NCBI RefSeq assembly: GCF_050946405.1
Contig: NZ_JBMNUS010000002.1
Span: 434,001-498,000 of the forward strand
DNA from: Pseudochelatococcus sp050946405
GTDB lineage: Bacteria; Pseudomonadota; Alphaproteobacteria; Rhizobiales; Beijerinckiaceae
DNA length: 64,000 bases
Reading direction: 5' to 3'
Shown piece by piece: positions 42,653-51,050 of the stretch (position 1 is its first letter; every line of letters starts with the position of its first letter). A model generated the notes under the pieces. The model searched no databases. It had not been told where the DNA came from and saw nothing but the letters and a program-made list of their open reading frames with translations. The translations under genes and the position numbers were made by a program.

Positions 42653-43303
42653 TCAGGCCCTCTTGATCAGGTAGTTGACGAGCACGCCGGGCGTGCGCAC
42701 CGCATCCGGCGGCACCACGCCCACGGGAACGATCTCGCGCGGCTCGGCGATGACGGTGTGAGCGGCCATCGCCATGATCGGGTTGAAGTTCGTCGCGGTG
42801 AGCTGGTAGGTGAGGTTGCCCACGTAATCCGCCTGGTCGGCGTGGATGAGCGCGAAATCGGCCTTCAGCGGCGGCTCGAACAGCCACTCCTCGCCGTCGA
42901 TCTCGATGACGCGCTTGCCCTCGGCCTCGATGGTGCCGAGCGCCGTCTTCGTCAGCACCCCGCCCAGCCCGTAACCGCCGGCGCGAAGCTGCTCCGCCAG
43001 CGTGCCCTGCGGTGCGAGATCGATCGTCATTTCACCGGCGATCATCTGCTTCTGCGACTCGGGGTTGAGGCCGATGTGCGAGACGATGAGCTTCGAAACC
43101 GCACGCGCATGCACGAGGCGGCCGATGCCGTAATCCGGGCGGCCGGCGTCATTGCCTATCACCGTGAGATTCTTGCGACCGGCGGCCACCAGCGCATCGA
43201 TGACGCGGTGCGGCGAGCCCACGCCCATGAAGCCGCCGATCGCCAGCACGGCGCCGTCGGGGATCAGCTCTGCGGCCTCCTGCGGCGTGATTGCCTCTTT
43301 CAT
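42653..43303 (-). CDS. CoA-transferase subunit A
   Basis: The 216-residue alpha subunit of the two-subunit family I CoA-transferase has the glycine-rich GGFMGVGSPHRVIDAL stretch and the C-terminal NYLIKR end. The start at 43303 has GGGAGG six bases ahead; the frame is open to 43351. It is transcribed together with subunit B, leftward. The upstream spacer carries a TTGACA -35-like box flanked by an inverted repeat, suggesting a regulator such as an IclR- or LysR-type protein, which is not encoded nearby. Confidence 0.92.
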   Translation of the reverse strand: MKEAITPQEAAELIPDGAVLAIGGFMGVGSPHRVIDALVAAGRKNLTVIGNDAGRPDYGIGRLVHARAVSKLIVSHIGLNPESQKQMIAGEMTIDLAPQGTLAEQLRAGGYGLGGVLTKTALGTIEAEGKRVIEIDGEEWLFEPPLKADFALIHADQADYVGNLTYQLTATNFNPIMAMAAHTVIAEPREIVPVGVVPPDAVRTPGVLVNYLIKRA

Positions 43304-43354
43304 GAATACCTCCCAGTCAGAGAAACGGGAACAAGCAGGACGGGCGATCAATTC

Positions 43355-43417
43355 ATCGTTGCGGTAGATCTGTCAACGATGGAACGATTGTAACAAAGGC
43401 GACTATTGGAACGGTTG
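43355..43417 (-). promoter_or_regulatory. promoter/operator region of the CoA-transferase genes
   Basis: On the minus strand TTGACA (complement of 43371-43376) is a consensus -35 box. It lies within the inverted repeat ATCGTTG (43355-43361)/CAACGAT (43374-43380). Two direct repeats GGAACG(A/G)TTG at 43381-43390 and 43408-43417 lie just upstream. No good -10 is evident, so the promoter call is tentative. Confidence 0.4.
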
Positions 43418-43483
43418 AGGTTTTGCATGACAACCATGACGGGGATGTGTCGTCCGGTTGCTTCGGTGCCGATGCCGCCAGGG

Positions 43484-44551
43484 CTACAACATCCATGCCC
43501 GATACCTTCCCCGTCCCGTCGTTTCACGCAGGCCCAGCTCGGCGATCAGGGTCTGCGCGGCGCGGGCGGAAACGCCGAGCGTCCGGGCGACGATTCCCGC
43601 CGTCAGCAGCGGCCGGCAAGCCGCGAGCGAGATCAGCGCCGGCAGCCGCGAGGTGGCGCGCCGGCGGGCGAGCTTGCGCTCCAGCATCGCGACCGCCAGC
43701 GCGATGCGGTCGTATTCGCGCAGGCCCGCCGCCGCGCCGGCGCGCATCGCTTCGCACCAGGCCGCGAGCCGCACGGTCCCGTCGCGCGAGCGCCGCTGTT
43801 CCCACGGCGTCAGGCGCAGGCCCGCATTGACGCACGGCAGATGCGCGGACGCCTTGTCGCGTGCGCGCAGGTAATCCGCCGCCAGCAGCCGCCCGAGCCA
43901 CGCGCCTTGCCGCACGGGGGGCGCGGTCTCCCACGCATCCCACAGCAGGCCGGCCGCGAGCACCGGCGGCAGGTGATCCAGCGCGCCGGCGAAACGCCGC
44001 CATGCCGCAACACATGCCAGGTGTCCCGCCGTATCGCCATCCGCCGCAGCCGCCGGCGCGGCCTCCGCGAGAACCTTGGCCGAGCGCGCGAGCGCGGCAT
44101 CCACCAGCGCCAGCGCCGCATCGAGCGAATCGTTTGCGCTGTCGGCAACGGCCGCCGGCGCGGGCGATGCGGCGGCCGGCGTTTCCCCGCCGCACAGGCG
44201 GGCCAGCCCCTCGGGCGACAGCGCCCGGCCGGGAGCCTGCGCGGCGACGAGACGGCGCGCATCGACGACCGCCCGCGCGCGGATCAGTTGCGGCGTCGGC
44301 GCGCGGATGTCCATGCCCGCATCGTGCAGCGCCAGATCTTCCAGCGTCACGAGTTCCCCTTCCACCCACAACGACGCGCAGGCATCCCCGAAATGCGAGC
44401 GGGCGACCCACCCCTCGCTGACGGAGCCGGTGCGCAGGCGCTCGTCGAGACGCGCGAGCGCATCCTCCGCGGCGACGAGCGGCGCGGCGAGCGCGGACCA
44501 CGGTATTTCCGGCAAAGGTATTTCCGGCAAGGATGTTTCAGGTCCCGACAT
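43484..44551 (-). CDS. RHE_PE00001-type protein (DUF1612 with C-terminal HTH)
   Basis: This protein of about 355 residues consists of an N-terminal DUF1612 domain (from IPWSALAAPLVAAEDALARL through VSEGWVARSHFGDACASLWV) and a C-terminal helix-turn-helix resembling a DNA-binding domain (RAAQTLIAELGLRETTGRGRYRAW). The family is known mainly from rhizobial plasmids and chromosomes and has no established function; DNA binding is inferred from the C-terminal domain. The start is uncertain: ATG 44551 is preferred, and the frame is open to 44629. A 15-bp duplication encodes the LPEIPLPEIP stretch at its N-terminus. Confidence 0.8.
   Translation of the reverse strand: MSGPETSLPEIPLPEIPWSALAAPLVAAEDALARLDERLRTGSVSEGWVARSHFGDACASLWVEGELVTLEDLALHDAGMDIRAPTPQLIRARAVVDARRLVAAQAPGRALSPEGLARLCGGETPAAASPAPAAVADSANDSLDAALALVDAALARSAKVLAEAAPAAAADGDTAGHLACVAAWRRFAGALDHLPPVLAAGLLWDAWETAPPVRQGAWLGRLLAADYLRARDKASAHLPCVNAGLRLTPWEQRRSRDGTVRLAAWCEAMRAGAAAGLREYDRIALAVAMLERKLARRRATSRLPALISLAACRPLLTAGIVARTLGVSARAAQTLIAELGLRETTGRGRYRAWML
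44502..44531 (-). repeat. 15-bp tandem duplication in the DUF1612 gene
   Basis: GGTATTTCCGGCAAA (44502-44516) is repeated at 44517-44531 with one change, giving the repeated LPEIP of the protein N-terminus. The core TTCCGGCAA also occurs in the tandem repeat at 49651-49678. Confidence 0.7.
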
Positions 44552-44644
44552 ATGCGGCGCCTCGCGGGCGGAGAAATCGTCGCGGATCGTCGCGCGCCCC
44601 GCGAACGCTTTCCGACCGGATGATTCCATTTGATCGGAAAGACT

Positions 44645-44944
44645 CTAAAGGACGGCGCGCAGCGCCACCACGGCGGCAACGCCGACGGCGATGACGCCCA
44701 GCAGCGGCAGGCGCGTCGCGGCGAGACCGGCGGCGACAGCGGCGAGCGTCTCGGGCCATCCGTGCGTCAGCGCCATGGGGGCGACGAGCGCGAACAGCAC
44801 GGCGGGCGGAATGGCGTCGAAAGCCGCCCGCGCCCGCCCGCGGAGCGTCAGCCGGCTGGCGATCAGGAAACCGGCGAGACGCGTGAAATAGGTGATCGCG
44901 CCCATGATCAGGATCGCGAGCAACGTGGCCGGATCGACGCTCAT
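44645..44944 (-). CDS. azlD: AzlD-family branched-chain amino-acid exporter subunit
   Basis: The 99-residue membrane protein has four hydrophobic segments and the AzlD start ILIMGAITYFTRLAGFL, with PPAVLFALVAPMAL in the middle. AzlD pairs with AzlC (as YgaH with YgaZ) to export branched-chain amino acids. Its ATG overlaps the azlC stop by four bases. It is the last gene of recN-ligA-azlC-azlD. Confidence 0.93.
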   Translation of the reverse strand: MSVDPATLLAILIMGAITYFTRLAGFLIASRLTLRGRARAAFDAIPPAVLFALVAPMALTHGWPETLAAVAAGLAATRLPLLGVIAVGVAAVVALRAVL

Positions 44945-45699
44945 GGCTCCTCCCCCGGCTCTTTCTCCGGCGCGTCGTCCGCATCGGGCGGCGTGGCGAA
45001 CCATGCCGCCACGATGCCGGCCGCCGCGCCCGCGAGCACGTTCCACGGCTCGCCGACGGCCATCGCCACCAGCGCCGAGGCGCCGCCGCTCGCCACCAGC
45101 GTCCACACCGTCCGCCGCCCCTGCCAGAAACCGGCGATGAGGCCGATGAAAAGCGCCGTGAAGGCGAAGTCGAGGCCGACGGCCTCCGGCTTCCCGAGCG
45201 CCGGCCCGACGATCGAACCCGTGATGGTCGACGCCACCCATACGACATGCACCGGCGCAGCCATGGCGAACCAATAGGCGACGGTGATCGTGCCGGTGCG
45301 CGCCCGCTTCTCGCCCAGCGCCCACGCCTCGTCCGTCATGAACCATGCGGCTGCCCAGCGCTTCCAGCCGGAGAAAGCCCCCATTTTCGGCGCGAGCGAT
45401 ACGCCCATCAGGATATGGCGCGCGCTGACGAGGCATGTCGACACGATCAGCGCCAGATACGGCACGGGCACCGACCAGATGCCGATCGCCGCGAATTCCG
45501 CGCCGCCGGAAAACACGAAGGTCGACATCAGCCAGACCTCGGAAGACGTCCAGCCCTTCGTCGCGCAGATCGCGCCGAACAGGACGCCGATGGGCACCAT
45601 CGCGACGAGCACGGGGGCGATGTCGGCAAGGCCGCGCCGAATTTCCCGCGCCGTCGTCGCAGGCGCCGCGACAGGCGGTTTCCCGGCATGAATGTTCAT
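44941..45699 (-). CDS. azlC: AzlC-family branched-chain amino-acid permease
   Basis: The 252-residue membrane protein, with about seven hydrophobic segments, has the AzlC signature: an N-terminal FGAICATKGW loop, the FSGGAEFAAIG stretch, CLVSARHILMGVSLAPKM and the EAWAL motif. It is the large subunit of the AzlCD exporter. The frame extends to 45765, but ATG 45699 overlaps the ligA stop by four bases, which decides the start and shows coupling to a DNA-repair gene. The C-terminus ends in an acidic Pro/Glu tail. Confidence 0.93.
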   Translation of the reverse strand: MNIHAGKPPVAAPATTAREIRRGLADIAPVLVAMVPIGVLFGAICATKGWTSSEVWLMSTFVFSGGAEFAAIGIWSVPVPYLALIVSTCLVSARHILMGVSLAPKMGAFSGWKRWAAAWFMTDEAWALGEKRARTGTITVAYWFAMAAPVHVVWVASTITGSIVGPALGKPEAVGLDFAFTALFIGLIAGFWQGRRTVWTLVASGGASALVAMAVGEPWNVLAGAAAGIVAAWFATPPDADDAPEKEPGEEP

Positions 45700-47885
45700 G
45701 AGGCGTGATCGCTTTCCGGCGCCGGCGCGCCTGTCTCCGTTGCCTGCCCCACGAGCGCGAGCCACGCGTCCTCATCGATGGTTTCGATGCCGAGTTCCCT
45801 TGCGCGCTCCAGCTTGGAACCCGCCTTCGGCCCGGCGACGACGAGATCGGTCTTCGCTGATACCGAGCCCGCCACCCTGGCGCCGAATCGTTCGGCCATC
45901 GCCTTGGCCTCGTCGCGCGTCATGCGCTCCAGCGAGCCGGTGAACACCACCGTCTTGCCGGCCACCGGGCTGTCGGAAGCGGTGGTTTCCATGGGCTGCG
46001 GCGTGACCTGCGCCGTCAGCGCGTCAAGCGTTTCGATATTGTGCGGCTCGGCGAAGAACTGCACGATGGCGTCCGCCAGCACCTCGCCGATGCCGTCGAT
46101 GGAGGTCAGTTCGGCCCATGCCTCGTTGTTGAGCGTTTCGGCCGAAATGCCCTGCCCGGCTGCGATCGCCGCCTGGCGGAAGGCGTCGAAACCGCCGTAA
46201 TGGCGCGCGAGAAGCTTCGCCGTCGTCTCGCCCACATGCCGGATGCCGAGAGCGAAGATGAAGCGGTTCAGCGCCACGTTGCGCCGCGCCTCGATGGCGG
46301 CGAAGAGGTTGCGCACGCTCACCTCGCCGAACCCCTCGAAGTTGCGCAATTGCTCACCGGGAGGCTTGAGCGCGTCCCGCGCCGCCAGCGTGAAGATGTC
46401 CTGCGGGCCGCGCACCATCCCCCTGGCGAAAAACAGCTCGATCTGCTTTTCGCCGAGCCCGTCGATGTCGAAGGCATTGCGGGAAACGAAGTGTTTCAGC
46501 CGCTCCACCGCCTGCGCCTCGCAGGTGAGGCCGCCGGTGCAGCGGCGCGCCACATCCTGCCGCCCCGTACGCGGATTCGTCTCCCGCACCGCATGCGCCC
46601 CGCAGACCGGGCACACATCGGGAAACACGTAAGGCTGCGCATCCGGCGGGCGACGCTCGGGCACGAAGCCGATGATCTGCGGGATCACGTCGCCCGCGCG
46701 CTGGACGATGACGGTATCGCCGATGCGCACGTCCTTGCGGGCGATCTCGTCCTCGTTGTGCAGCGTCGCGTTCGACACCACGACGCCGCCTACCGTCACC
46801 GGCTTGAGCTTGGCCACGGGCGTGAGCACGCCGGTGCGGCCCACCTGGATGTCGATGGCGAGAACCGCGGTCGTCGCCCGCTCGGCCGGAAACTTGTGCG
46901 CCAGCGCCCAGCGCGGGCTGCGCGACACGAAACCCAGCCGCTCCTGCAAGGCGAGGCTGTCCACCTTGTAGACCACGCCGTCGATGTCATAGCCGAGATC
47001 GGCGCGCTGCGCCTCGATGGCGCGGTAGTGAGCGAGCAGCGCATCGGCCGATTCGCAGCGCCACATCAGCGGGTTGACCGGCAGCCCCCAGCGCGAGAAG
47101 GCGGCGATGACGCCGTATTGCGTATCCGCCGGCAGCGCGCTGCATTCGCCCCACGCATAGGCGAAGAAGGCGAGCGGCCGCGATTGCGTGATCTTCGCGT
47201 CGAGCTGGCGCAGGGAGCCCGCCGCCGCGTTGCGCGGATTGGCGAACACCGGCTTGCCCGCCTCCTGCTGGCGCGTATTGAGCGCGGCGAAATCGGCATG
47301 GCGCATGTAGACCTCGCCGCGCACCTCGATCACCGCCGGCACGTCGGCGCCCTCGAGTTGATGCGGAAGGCCCGCCACCGTGAGCGCGTTGGCGGTGACG
47401 TCCTCGCCTTCCTCGCCGTCGCCGCGCGTGGCCGCCTTCACCAGCCGGCCGCCCTCGTAGCGCAGGCTGCACGACAGCCCGTCGATCTTCGGCTCGGCCG
47501 AAAAGACGAGCGGCGCATCCGGCGCGAGATCGAGAAAGCGGCGGATGCGGGCGACGAACTCGCGCACGTCGTCTTCCGAAAAGCCGTTCGCCAGCGACAG
47601 CATCGGCACCTTGTGGCGCACCTTGGCGAATTTTTCGGACGGCTTCGTCCCCACCCGGTTCGAGAGGCTGCCACCGTCGCGCAGCGCCGGAAAGCGCGCC
47701 TCCAGCGCCTCGTAGCGGCGGCGCAGGGCGTCGTAATCGGCATCCGAGACGATCGGCGCGTCCTCGCCGAAATAGCGCGCGTCATGAGCGGCGATTTCCT
47801 CGCCCAGCGCCGCATGCTCGCGCTTCGCCTCGCGCGGGGTGAGAACGGCCACGTCGACCGCGCGCAGATCGCCCGCCATGGTCAT
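45696..47885 (-). CDS. ligA: NAD-dependent DNA ligase
   Basis: The 729-residue replication and repair ligase has the N-terminal Ia domain, the adenylation domain with catalytic Lys133 in KIDG, an OB-fold with GDTVIVQRAGDVIPQ, a four-Cys zinc finger (CPVCGAH ... RRCTGGLTCEAQ), helix-hairpin-helix repeats and a C-terminal BRCT domain with KTVVFTGSLERMTRDEA. Length is slightly above the usual 670-690. ATG 47885 overlaps the recN stop by four bases, as in many Alphaproteobacteria. Confidence 0.97.
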   Translation of the reverse strand: MTMAGDLRAVDVAVLTPREAKREHAALGEEIAAHDARYFGEDAPIVSDADYDALRRRYEALEARFPALRDGGSLSNRVGTKPSEKFAKVRHKVPMLSLANGFSEDDVREFVARIRRFLDLAPDAPLVFSAEPKIDGLSCSLRYEGGRLVKAATRGDGEEGEDVTANALTVAGLPHQLEGADVPAVIEVRGEVYMRHADFAALNTRQQEAGKPVFANPRNAAAGSLRQLDAKITQSRPLAFFAYAWGECSALPADTQYGVIAAFSRWGLPVNPLMWRCESADALLAHYRAIEAQRADLGYDIDGVVYKVDSLALQERLGFVSRSPRWALAHKFPAERATTAVLAIDIQVGRTGVLTPVAKLKPVTVGGVVVSNATLHNEDEIARKDVRIGDTVIVQRAGDVIPQIIGFVPERRPPDAQPYVFPDVCPVCGAHAVRETNPRTGRQDVARRCTGGLTCEAQAVERLKHFVSRNAFDIDGLGEKQIELFFARGMVRGPQDIFTLAARDALKPPGEQLRNFEGFGEVSVRNLFAAIEARRNVALNRFIFALGIRHVGETTAKLLARHYGGFDAFRQAAIAAGQGISAETLNNEAWAELTSIDGIGEVLADAIVQFFAEPHNIETLDALTAQVTPQPMETTASDSPVAGKTVVFTGSLERMTRDEAKAMAERFGARVAGSVSAKTDLVVAGPKAGSKLERARELGIETIDEDAWLALVGQATETGAPAPESDHAS

Positions 47886-49582
47886 GCCCCTTTCAGCAGG
47901 CGGATCGCCGCGGCGCGGGCCTCGCTGGTGATGGTCGCGCCCGCGAGCATGCGCGCGATCTCCTCCCGCCGCTCGTCGTGCGCCAGCGGCGCGACGCGGG
48001 TGGCGACGCGCTCTTCCGCGTTCCCGTCCGCCGCGCCGTCGATGACTTGTCCGGGAATGACCTGCTTGGCGATCAAAAGGTGCTTCGCCGCGCGCGCGGC
48101 CACCTGCGGCGCATGCGTCACCGCCATCACCTGCACCCCGCGCGAGAGGCGCGCGAGCCGGTGGCCGATGGCGTCCGCCACCGCGCCGCCGACGCCGGTG
48201 TCGATCTCGTCGAAGACGAGGGTCGGCGCGGAGCCGCGATCCGCCAGCACCACCTTGAGCGCCAGCATGAAGCGCGACAGCTCGCCGCCCGACGCCACCT
48301 TCATCATCGCGCCCGGCTTCGTGCCGGGATTCGTCTGCACCCAGAACTCGACACGGTCGAAGCCCTCCGGCGCGCGCGCCGCCTCGTCGGCGTCGATACG
48401 GGTAATGAAGCGCGCCCGTTCCAGCTTCAGCGGCGGCAGCTCGGCGTTGACCGCCTCATCCAGCTTTTCGCCCGCCGCCCGCCGCGCCGCGCTCAGCGCG
48501 CCGGCCGCCCCGACATAGGCGGCCTCCGCCTGCGCCAGTTCGCCGGTGAGCGCCGCAAGCCGCTCCTCGCCGGCATCGAGCGCGGCGAGGTCGGCATCGA
48601 ACTTTTCCCGCAGGGCGGCGAGATCGTCGGCGGGCACGTTGAACTTGCGCGCCGCCGCGCGGATGGCGAACAGGCGCTCTTCCACCTGCTCCAGCTCGCG
48701 CGGGTCGTATTCGGCGTCCCGCAGCGCCTGTTCGAGCACGCCGCCGGCCGCTTCCAGCGCATTGAGCGCCTCGTCGAGCGCCTTCACGGAAGGCTCGATC
48801 AGCGCCGGGGCCTGATCGGCGCGCCGTTCCAGCCGCCGCACCGTCGACGCGAGCACCGGCAGCGGCGAGGAATGGCCGGCCACGGCCTCATAAGCCTCCT
48901 GCAACTCGCGCGCTACCTTCTCGGATTGCATCATCACCTGGCGGCGCGCCGCAAGCTGCTCCTCCTCGCCCGGCGCGGGCGCGAGGCCGGCCAGTTCTTC
49001 CGCCGCATGGCGCAGGTAGTCGGCCTCCTGCCGGGCGGCATCCACCTGCGCCGTGTGCTCCGCCAGCGCGCGGCGCGTGCGCTGGTAGGCCGTGTAGAAG
49101 GACGCAACCTCACGCGCCCGCTCCTCCAGCCCGCCCAGCGCATCGAGAATCGCGCGGTGGGAGGCCGGATCGGTCAGCGCCCGGTCGTCATGCTGGCCGT
49201 GGATCTCGACGAGGCGCCCGCCGATGGCGCGTAGCGCCTGCACGCTCACCGGCCTGTCGTTGACGAAGGCGCGCGTGCGCCCGTCCGCGTATTGCACCCG
49301 GCGCAGGATGATCTGCCCCTCGCCGGGATCGCAGAACGCATCCGCCGCCGCGCGCGCGGGATGGCCGGCGCCCACATCGAACGCCGCCGTCACCTGCCCC
49401 TGCGCCTGCCCGTGGCGCACGAGCCCGCCCTCGCCGCGCCCGCCCAGCGCCAGCGCGAAAGCGTCGAGCAGGATCGACTTGCCCGCGCCCGTCTCGCCGG
49501 TGAGCACGGTCAGCCCCTCCTCGAAGGCGAGGTCGAGGCGGTCGATCAGCACGATGTCGCGTATCGAAAGATGAACCAGCAT
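47882..49582 (-). CDS. recN: DNA repair protein RecN
   Basis: This 566-residue SMC-like ATPase gathers broken DNA ends. Walker A is GETGAGKS (29-36), the ABC-signature and Walker B region has FDEIDTGVGGAVADAIG, and long coiled-coil arms lie between them, with a QHDDRALTD turn around 140. The gene begins the recN-ligA-azlC-azlD message, each gene overlapping the next by four bases. No SOS box was recognised by eye in the 169-base spacer upstream. Confidence 0.96.
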   Translation of the reverse strand: MLVHLSIRDIVLIDRLDLAFEEGLTVLTGETGAGKSILLDAFALALGGRGEGGLVRHGQAQGQVTAAFDVGAGHPARAAADAFCDPGEGQIILRRVQYADGRTRAFVNDRPVSVQALRAIGGRLVEIHGQHDDRALTDPASHRAILDALGGLEERAREVASFYTAYQRTRRALAEHTAQVDAARQEADYLRHAAEELAGLAPAPGEEEQLAARRQVMMQSEKVARELQEAYEAVAGHSSPLPVLASTVRRLERRADQAPALIEPSVKALDEALNALEAAGGVLEQALRDAEYDPRELEQVEERLFAIRAAARKFNVPADDLAALREKFDADLAALDAGEERLAALTGELAQAEAAYVGAAGALSAARRAAGEKLDEAVNAELPPLKLERARFITRIDADEAARAPEGFDRVEFWVQTNPGTKPGAMMKVASGGELSRFMLALKVVLADRGSAPTLVFDEIDTGVGGAVADAIGHRLARLSRGVQVMAVTHAPQVAARAAKHLLIAKQVIPGQVIDGAADGNAEERVATRVAPLAHDERREEIARMLAGATITSEARAAAIRLLKGA

Positions 49583-49650
49583 CGCTTACGCTATCCGGGC
49601 GACGGCGCGCCGCTTCTTTCTGTGGAATGACGGGAACAGAATAGCAACAA

Positions 49651-49678
49651 AATTCCGGCAAGGCAATTCCGGCAAAGC
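49651..49678. repeat. 14-bp tandem duplication in the recN-corA spacer
   Basis: AATTCCGGCAAGGC (49651-49664) is followed by AATTCCGGCAAAGC (49665-49678), 13 of 14 identical. It shares TTCCGGCAA with the duplication at 44502-44531. Confidence 0.6.
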
Positions 49679-49751
49679 GGATTCCGCTTCTGCACCCGGA
49701 ATTGCATCGAAACATGAAGATACAGCATTTCTGCGTTCGGACGAACCGTGT

Positions 49752-50747
49752 CTAGAGCCAGCCCTTCCACCGGAAAAAGAAATACGGCGTGACGGCGGCC
49801 GTGATCATGACGAGGATGGCGACCGGATAGCCGAAATCCCAGCTCAGCTCCGGCATGTCCTGAAAGTTCATGCCGTAGATCGAGGCGATCAGCGTCGGCG
49901 GCATGAACACGACGGACATGACCGAAAACAGCTTGATGATGTTGTTCTGCTCCAGATTGACGAGGCCGAGCGTGGCGTCGAGCAGGAACTGGATCTTGCC
50001 GGACTGGAAGGTGGCGTGTTCCTCGAGCGACTGGATATCGCGCACGATGGTGCGCATCTCCTTGCGCAGGTCGACCGCGCCGGCGCCGCTTCCGCTGCGG
50101 TAGCTCGCGGAAAGGAATAGCAGGGCGCGTTCCAGCGACACGAGGCTTTCCCGGCTCATGGCGATGAGCGTGCCGGCGTGGCCGAGGGCGCGCAGCGTCT
50201 GCTGGTGGCCCTTGCCGGCGGCTTTTCCCTGCGGCTCGAAGACCGAGCGCGACAGGGCGTTGATATCCTCGGCCGTGGCCTGCAACAGTTCGGCGGAACG
50301 GTCGATGATCGTCTCGATCAGCCCCTGGAAGATGGCTTCCGCCGATCCGCCGGTGCCGCCCGGCTTCGAGGCGCGGAAGACGAACATCGGAAAGGCGCGC
50401 GGCTCGTCGTAGCGCACCGTCACGAGCGTGTTACCCTTCAGCACGAAGGTGACGCCGGCCATGTCCGGCTCTTCCTCGGCGGCGACGAGCAGCTTCACCG
50501 TGACGTAGCGCGCGCCGTCGTCGTGGTAGAGAAGCTCGGAGAGCTCGATGTCCTCCATGTCCTCGCGGGTGGGCATTTCGAGGCCGAGCGTCTTTTCAAC
50601 CAGCAGCTCTTCCGCCCGCGTCGGCTCCACGAGGTCGATCCAGATGGCGTCGGGGGGAATGGTCTCGCCGAAACCGAGCGTCTGCCGTTGCAGCCGGGTG
50701 TTCTGCGGTTGCGCCTCGTCGCGAGCGATGCGATAGACGATCAGCAT
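49752..50747 (-). CDS. corA: CorA-family magnesium transporter
   Basis: The 331-residue protein has a large cytoplasmic N-terminal funnel domain and two C-terminal membrane helices. The first is followed by the obligatory GMN selectivity motif within ASIYGMNFQDMPEL. The C-terminus is a positively charged FFFRWKGWL end, as in this family. It most likely imports Mg2+, although some relatives (ZntB-like) export zinc; the intact GMN and no Cys/His-rich N-terminus favour magnesium. It is divergent from the tsaC-like gene. Confidence 0.94.
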   Translation of the reverse strand: MLIVYRIARDEAQPQNTRLQRQTLGFGETIPPDAIWIDLVEPTRAEELLVEKTLGLEMPTREDMEDIELSELLYHDDGARYVTVKLLVAAEEEPDMAGVTFVLKGNTLVTVRYDEPRAFPMFVFRASKPGGTGGSAEAIFQGLIETIIDRSAELLQATAEDINALSRSVFEPQGKAAGKGHQQTLRALGHAGTLIAMSRESLVSLERALLFLSASYRSGSGAGAVDLRKEMRTIVRDIQSLEEHATFQSGKIQFLLDATLGLVNLEQNNIIKLFSVMSVVFMPPTLIASIYGMNFQDMPELSWDFGYPVAILVMITAAVTPYFFFRWKGWL

Positions 50748-51050
50748 GCGATGTCATCCCCTGGATTGAAGTTCCACAACCGCCTGCGGCCCCATGCCGA
50801 TGCTCCGGGCCAACGCTCCCGCTCCGTGAACGGTCGCATCGGGGGCATCGCTCATGTGCCGCGCGGACCTGTGACCGCTTCTCGATGAGTCAGGCTCATC
50901 GAGAAGCGGTATTAGGCGCAGCGTCGACCGGCGTCAACGTGGGGCTGACCGGAGGCTGGCGCGGCGGCTGAACTTCTGGTATCGGCTTGCGCATCCGGCT
51001 CTTCCATGCCGCCGCCCTGCTCCGCCCCATCCCGCGTTTGCCCGGTTCCG
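50748..51050. other. 303-bp divergent intergenic region with a 16-bp perfect hairpin
   Basis: This is the spacer between corA and the threonylcarbamoyl-AMP synthase gene. The dominant structure is ACCGCTTCTCGATGAG (50874-50889) pairing perfectly with CTCATCGAGAAGCGGT (50895-50910) across a TCAGG loop, with no T-run after it. It lies midway between the genes, so it could serve as an operator, a leader structure of either gene or part of an unrecognised small RNA. I recognise no riboswitch. Confidence 0.6.

Noticed and set aside
41963..43303. Assigning pcaIJ, atoDA or scoAB to the CoA-transferase
   Set aside because: Substrate cannot be decided from motifs and no pathway neighbours are present.
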